The position numbers and the translations under genes are program-made. Shown here piece after piece: positions 61,500-64,000 of a stretch of 64,000 bases of DNA. Source of the stretch: Rhyzopertha dominica. Taxonomy: Eukaryota > Arthropoda > Insecta > Coleoptera > Bostrichidae. Position 1 is the first letter of the stretch, and every line of letters starts with the position of its first letter. Below the pieces are notes generated by a model. That model did no database searches, had not been told where the DNA came from, and was given only the letters and a program-made list of their open reading frames with translations. Location of the stretch: the NCBI GenBank assembly GCA_025024175.1, contig QCXZ01000001.1:1240001-1304000 (forward strand), written 5' to 3'.

Positions 61500-62240
61500 T
61501 GTACAAATAAGAATAATAATAATATAATAATAAACGACAGTATTAGGCACAGTAGGTTAAATACAATCAAAACTATTATTTTGAACGTAATAGAAAGAAG
61601 AAAAGAGAAATATAAAATATATATACTGTATTAATCTACCCAATTACACAAACCAAACAAAAATCTTTTTTGTAAACTGCAAGTGGAAAATAGGACTTCT
61701 CAATGCAACAATTAATTATATGTATAATATAGATATCAATATGAGGACTGCAGTATCTCAACGTAGCCAGAGTCACGCCGTCATCCCCAGACGCCTTAGA
61801 CGTGATTGAAGACAAAGAACTATGAACATCATCCATCGACACCAGAGCAAAATCAAAGTCAAGATTGTATTTCAAATAATTATTTTGATAATATTCAATC
61901 AATTCGTTAAACAAATCATCGTCATCTTGAAAAAATTTGCAAAAATATTCATTAATTTCATCAGGGTCAGCCAGATGTTCAGGGACCGAGTGCACAGTAG
62001 GCTGATATACAGAGAGTGACTTTAGAGAATTCCAAGTTTTATAAGATTGTTGATTATTGCTGACTGAACTCAGGTAATCCCGTTTAAACTTTCTTATAGC
62101 TGAAACAGTTCTGTTACGTATTATTTTATACGAATTCCAAATGAGACCGCTTAAATAGTTGTAGGGCAATTTCTTTTTGCTTTATTAGATTTTTTACATG
62201 TTGTGTAAGCCATGGCGCCCTTGCTTTGGTTAATAGTAAC
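61500..62240 (-). pseudogene. non-LTR retrotransposon relic, region before the RT core
   Basis: The minus strand starts with RAPWLTQHVKNLIKQKEIAL (about 62160-62222), the block between endonuclease and RT in jockey-type elements. After a frame change comes IRKFKRDYLSSVSNNQQSYK, then EHLADPDEINEYFCKFF (about 61950-62000). The first RT block follows, with ALVSMDDVHSSLSSITSKAS and GDDGVTLATLRYCSPHI (about 61740-61855). The reading ends at CCIEKSYFPLAVYKK where the RT core should follow. An (AAT)n run at 61507-61533 fits an (ATT)n 3' tail on the minus strand, so this may be an internally deleted copy that kept its tail. Confidence 0.8.
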
Positions 62241-63204
62241 CCGTTAAATGAACAAATTAAAACAACTCGTTTTAACAACGTTTGATAAAAAATGAAACGA
62301 CCTCTTCCTTTATATTTTGAAATGCCTAGTAACTAACTAGTAACTAAACGTTCAATTCTTTACAACCATCTCATATTTGTCAGATCTAAATTAAGAACTA
62401 CTTTCATAGGCAAAATACGCCGATTTCTAATTCAGCATATCAGGTCATGCACGTCTAAATTATCATAATTCCCTAAGATTGTAAGAAAGACTTAGCCCAG
62501 TCGTATTTTAAGTCGTACTTTTACACTAAGTACCTACAAGTTTCAATGAAAGGGCTTAGTATGACGAAAGATAAGACGTGTTTGTAAAACCATCAGACTT
62601 TATGGACACATTTACAATGGCTAAACCAACAATGTCGCTATTGCCAATAGCAGCAGGGCCTACAGCGCCGAAAATAATCGTTATCAATGCGCCCGACCCT
62701 TATCATGGAAACCGCACTGTTTGTACGGTAATTTTTCCAGATAGGGATATTTTTAGATTTGCAGATCGTAAACGGTTCGTTTGAGTTATGTGTATACACA
62801 CGATAACGCCGCCATGTGAATAAGGTATGCGAATTAGTTACGTTAGGTACAAGCCGGTACCACTGCAGTAAATTTGAGGATACAACCCCAAACGTCGCAT
62901 GTCTCGGCGACTTTCCAAGATGGGGGAGGACTCAATAATGAGCGCTGCAGTGTTAAAGGCCACGCGAGCTTATTTTGCCTTCGGTGCAAAAAAAGATAAC
63001 CCTACATAACCTACAGCTCGTTAAATCGGTTACGTACTGTTTACTATACAGCATACCAAAGGCGAGAGAAAATTTGTTCGTGAAAAATAATTATTATCAG
63101 TTTTCCAATGGAATATTAATTCCCTAGAGTGGATTTCCAAAACTTAACTTTTTTGTGGTTCGGTTAGTACAGTTTTTGAATATCTATTACACAGCTTCAA
63201 GTCA
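62241..63204. other. no gene recognised
   Basis: It contains a 68-codon plus-strand frame (62578-62784) with a Pro-rich stretch (NAPDPYHGNRT) that I do not recognise. GC content rises at about 62820-62990. Confidence 0.35.
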
Positions 63205-63470
63205 ATTATTCAATGGCTTCAGAACTAGTCGTGTTTTTGTAAAGATGCGAAAGTGAGTTGATGTTGTTGAGCAAAGAATTTGCACTAGATTTTGTTTGTG
63301 GAATGAATATTCTGCAGTGGAACCGGTGAGAATGTGACAGAACGCCACTAAAAATGTTTACAAATGGTATAAAGACTTTAAAGAGGGCAGGAAAGCGTCC
63401 AGGACGACCATCAGCGACGTCAACTGATGAACAACACGTTAATGAAAACAAAGACACGCCGGCACACCGG
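63205..63470 (+). pseudogene. mariner transposase N-terminal relic
   Basis: The plus strand reads VEQRICTRFCLWNEYS, then after broken sequence NVYKWYKDFKEGR (about 63352-63390). After a frame change comes KRPGRPSATSTDEQHVNE (about 63391-63445). These are the first helix-turn-helix and the linker of SETMAR-type mariner transposases (EQR---KFC-KNEYS; VYKWYK-FKEGR; RPGRPS-STDE-HV). The catalytic domain is absent. The lineage differs from the 54 and 58 kb copies. Confidence 0.75.
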
Positions 63471-63504
63471 AGTGGACTAGGACACTTCAGCTTCAGAGCC
63501 ACTT

Positions 63505-63540
63505 CTGAGGAAGACAGCGACATGAGTGTCGAAACGCCAA
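63505..63540 (+). ncRNA. hammerhead-like motif, imperfect
   Basis: CTGAGGA (63505-63511) matches the hammerhead CUGANGA box. A 4-bp stem GACA/TGTC (63513-63516 with 63527-63530) follows, then GAAAC (63531-63535). One extra A lies before the stem, and the next triplet is GCC rather than a cleavable NUH. It resembles the hammerhead-type motifs spread by arthropod retroelements, but probably as a dead remnant. Confidence 0.3.
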
Positions 63541-63659
63541 GGTCAAATAAGCAACATGGGAAGCAACCCGGAAAACAACATGTCAAATTTCCTTGTATGT
63601 CATTTTTATTGACTTTAAACAATCATATGACAATTAAATACCAGAGAAGTTAATTAGGT

Positions 63660-64000
63660 TGACACAAATAACTTTAAAGCAGAGGGAGTGTAAAATACGG
63701 GTAGAAGGAAACATATCTGATGGTTTTAGTGTGAAAAAAGGACTCAGACAATGCTTTTCAATCTGGCACTGCAGAAAGTGATAAGAGATAGTGGCATATC
63801 AAGGGAGGGAACTATATACGGCAACTCTCTTTAGTGTCTAGCGTATACCGATGACATAGTAATAGCAAAATCAATAAAAGCATTAAAGAGTACCATAAGT
63901 AAATTAGTCTGCAGTGCAAAGAAAATGGGTCTACAAATAAATCAACAAAAGACAAAATTCACGGTGATAAAAGGTCAGGTTTGCAAAGAGAAACATCTAG
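63660..64000 (+). pseudogene. non-LTR reverse transcriptase, runs off the right edge
   Basis: The plus strand reads SDGFSVKKGLRQ (about 63719-63751), then in shifted frames LFNLALQKVIRDSGISREGT and IYGNSL. Next is LAYTDDIVIAKSIKALKSTI (about 63838-63898, motif C with Ala to Thr in Y-A-D-D), then KMGLQINQQKTKF (about 63925-63963). This is the palm and start of the thumb of an endonuclease-RT type non-LTR element (KQGD-LS--LFN-ALE---R, LAYADDI). The QGD-LS part is damaged, and there is a stop before LAYTDD. The remainder lies outside the window. Confidence 0.85.

Noticed and set aside
1..64000. Prokaryotic-type features (operons, ribosome binding sites, CRISPR, phage)
   Set aside because: The metazoan mbl exon with splice sites and the eukaryotic transposon content show that this is an animal genome. 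No direct-repeat arrays with regular spacers were seen.

Overview
The window is a piece of an AT-rich insect genome, possibly a beetle (the order is a guess). The identification rests on one protein-coding exon at 8966-9151 on the minus strand that matches the first coding exon of muscleblind (mbl). It encodes the first CCCH zinc finger and has good splice signals on both sides. No other host exon could be recognised. Insect mbl introns are usually very long, so most or all of the window is probably mbl intron: 1-8965 would be the downstream intron, and 9559-64000 the upstream intron and possibly 5' leader or promoter sequence. There are no operons, ribosome binding sites or CRISPR arrays.

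The rest is intergenic or intronic DNA carrying many mobile elements in different states of decay. Left part (1-15400): a short non-LTR fragment at the left edge, a non-LTR reverse transcriptase (RT) relic at 7920-8400, the mbl exon, a Penelope GIY-YIG relic at 11885-12110, and a second non-LTR relic at 14310-15363 whose 5' segment matches the left edge. Middle (18140-41600): a rearranged Penelope-like locus with both orientations at 18140-20700, relics of several Tc1/mariner transposases (22.4, 22.8, 24.1-24.7, 28.7 kb), a non-LTR endonuclease relic at 31.1-32.1 kb, a Crypton-type tyrosine recombinase relic at 33.2 kb, a nearly complete 2.28 kb DD41D Tc1/mariner-type transposon with long inverted repeats at 35758-38037, another Penelope relic at 38.7-39.7 kb, and a Mutator-like transposase plus YqaJ-nuclease relic at 40.6-41.6 kb. 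Right part (48000-64000): a decayed Penelope relic at 48.1-48.8 kb, a mariner scrap at 51.1 kb, a non-LTR element split by a DD34D mariner (54.2-56.4 kb), a second copy of that mariner at 58321-59329 with a different 5' half, a non-LTR RT relic at 61.5-62.2 kb, a mariner N-terminal relic at 63.2-63.5 kb, and a non-LTR RT that runs off the right edge.

The genes do not form a pathway. The observations most worth following are the mbl exon as a likely circular-RNA-forming exon with upstream ORFs, the near-intact DD41D element broken by a single homopolymer slip, the two mariner copies that have lost different parts of the 5' end, the opposite-strand Penelope arrangement with a hammerhead-like remnant, and several islands of GC-richer, non-repetitive sequence that could be mbl promoters or enhancers. 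All element assignments come from reading translated motifs by eye; no database search was run.
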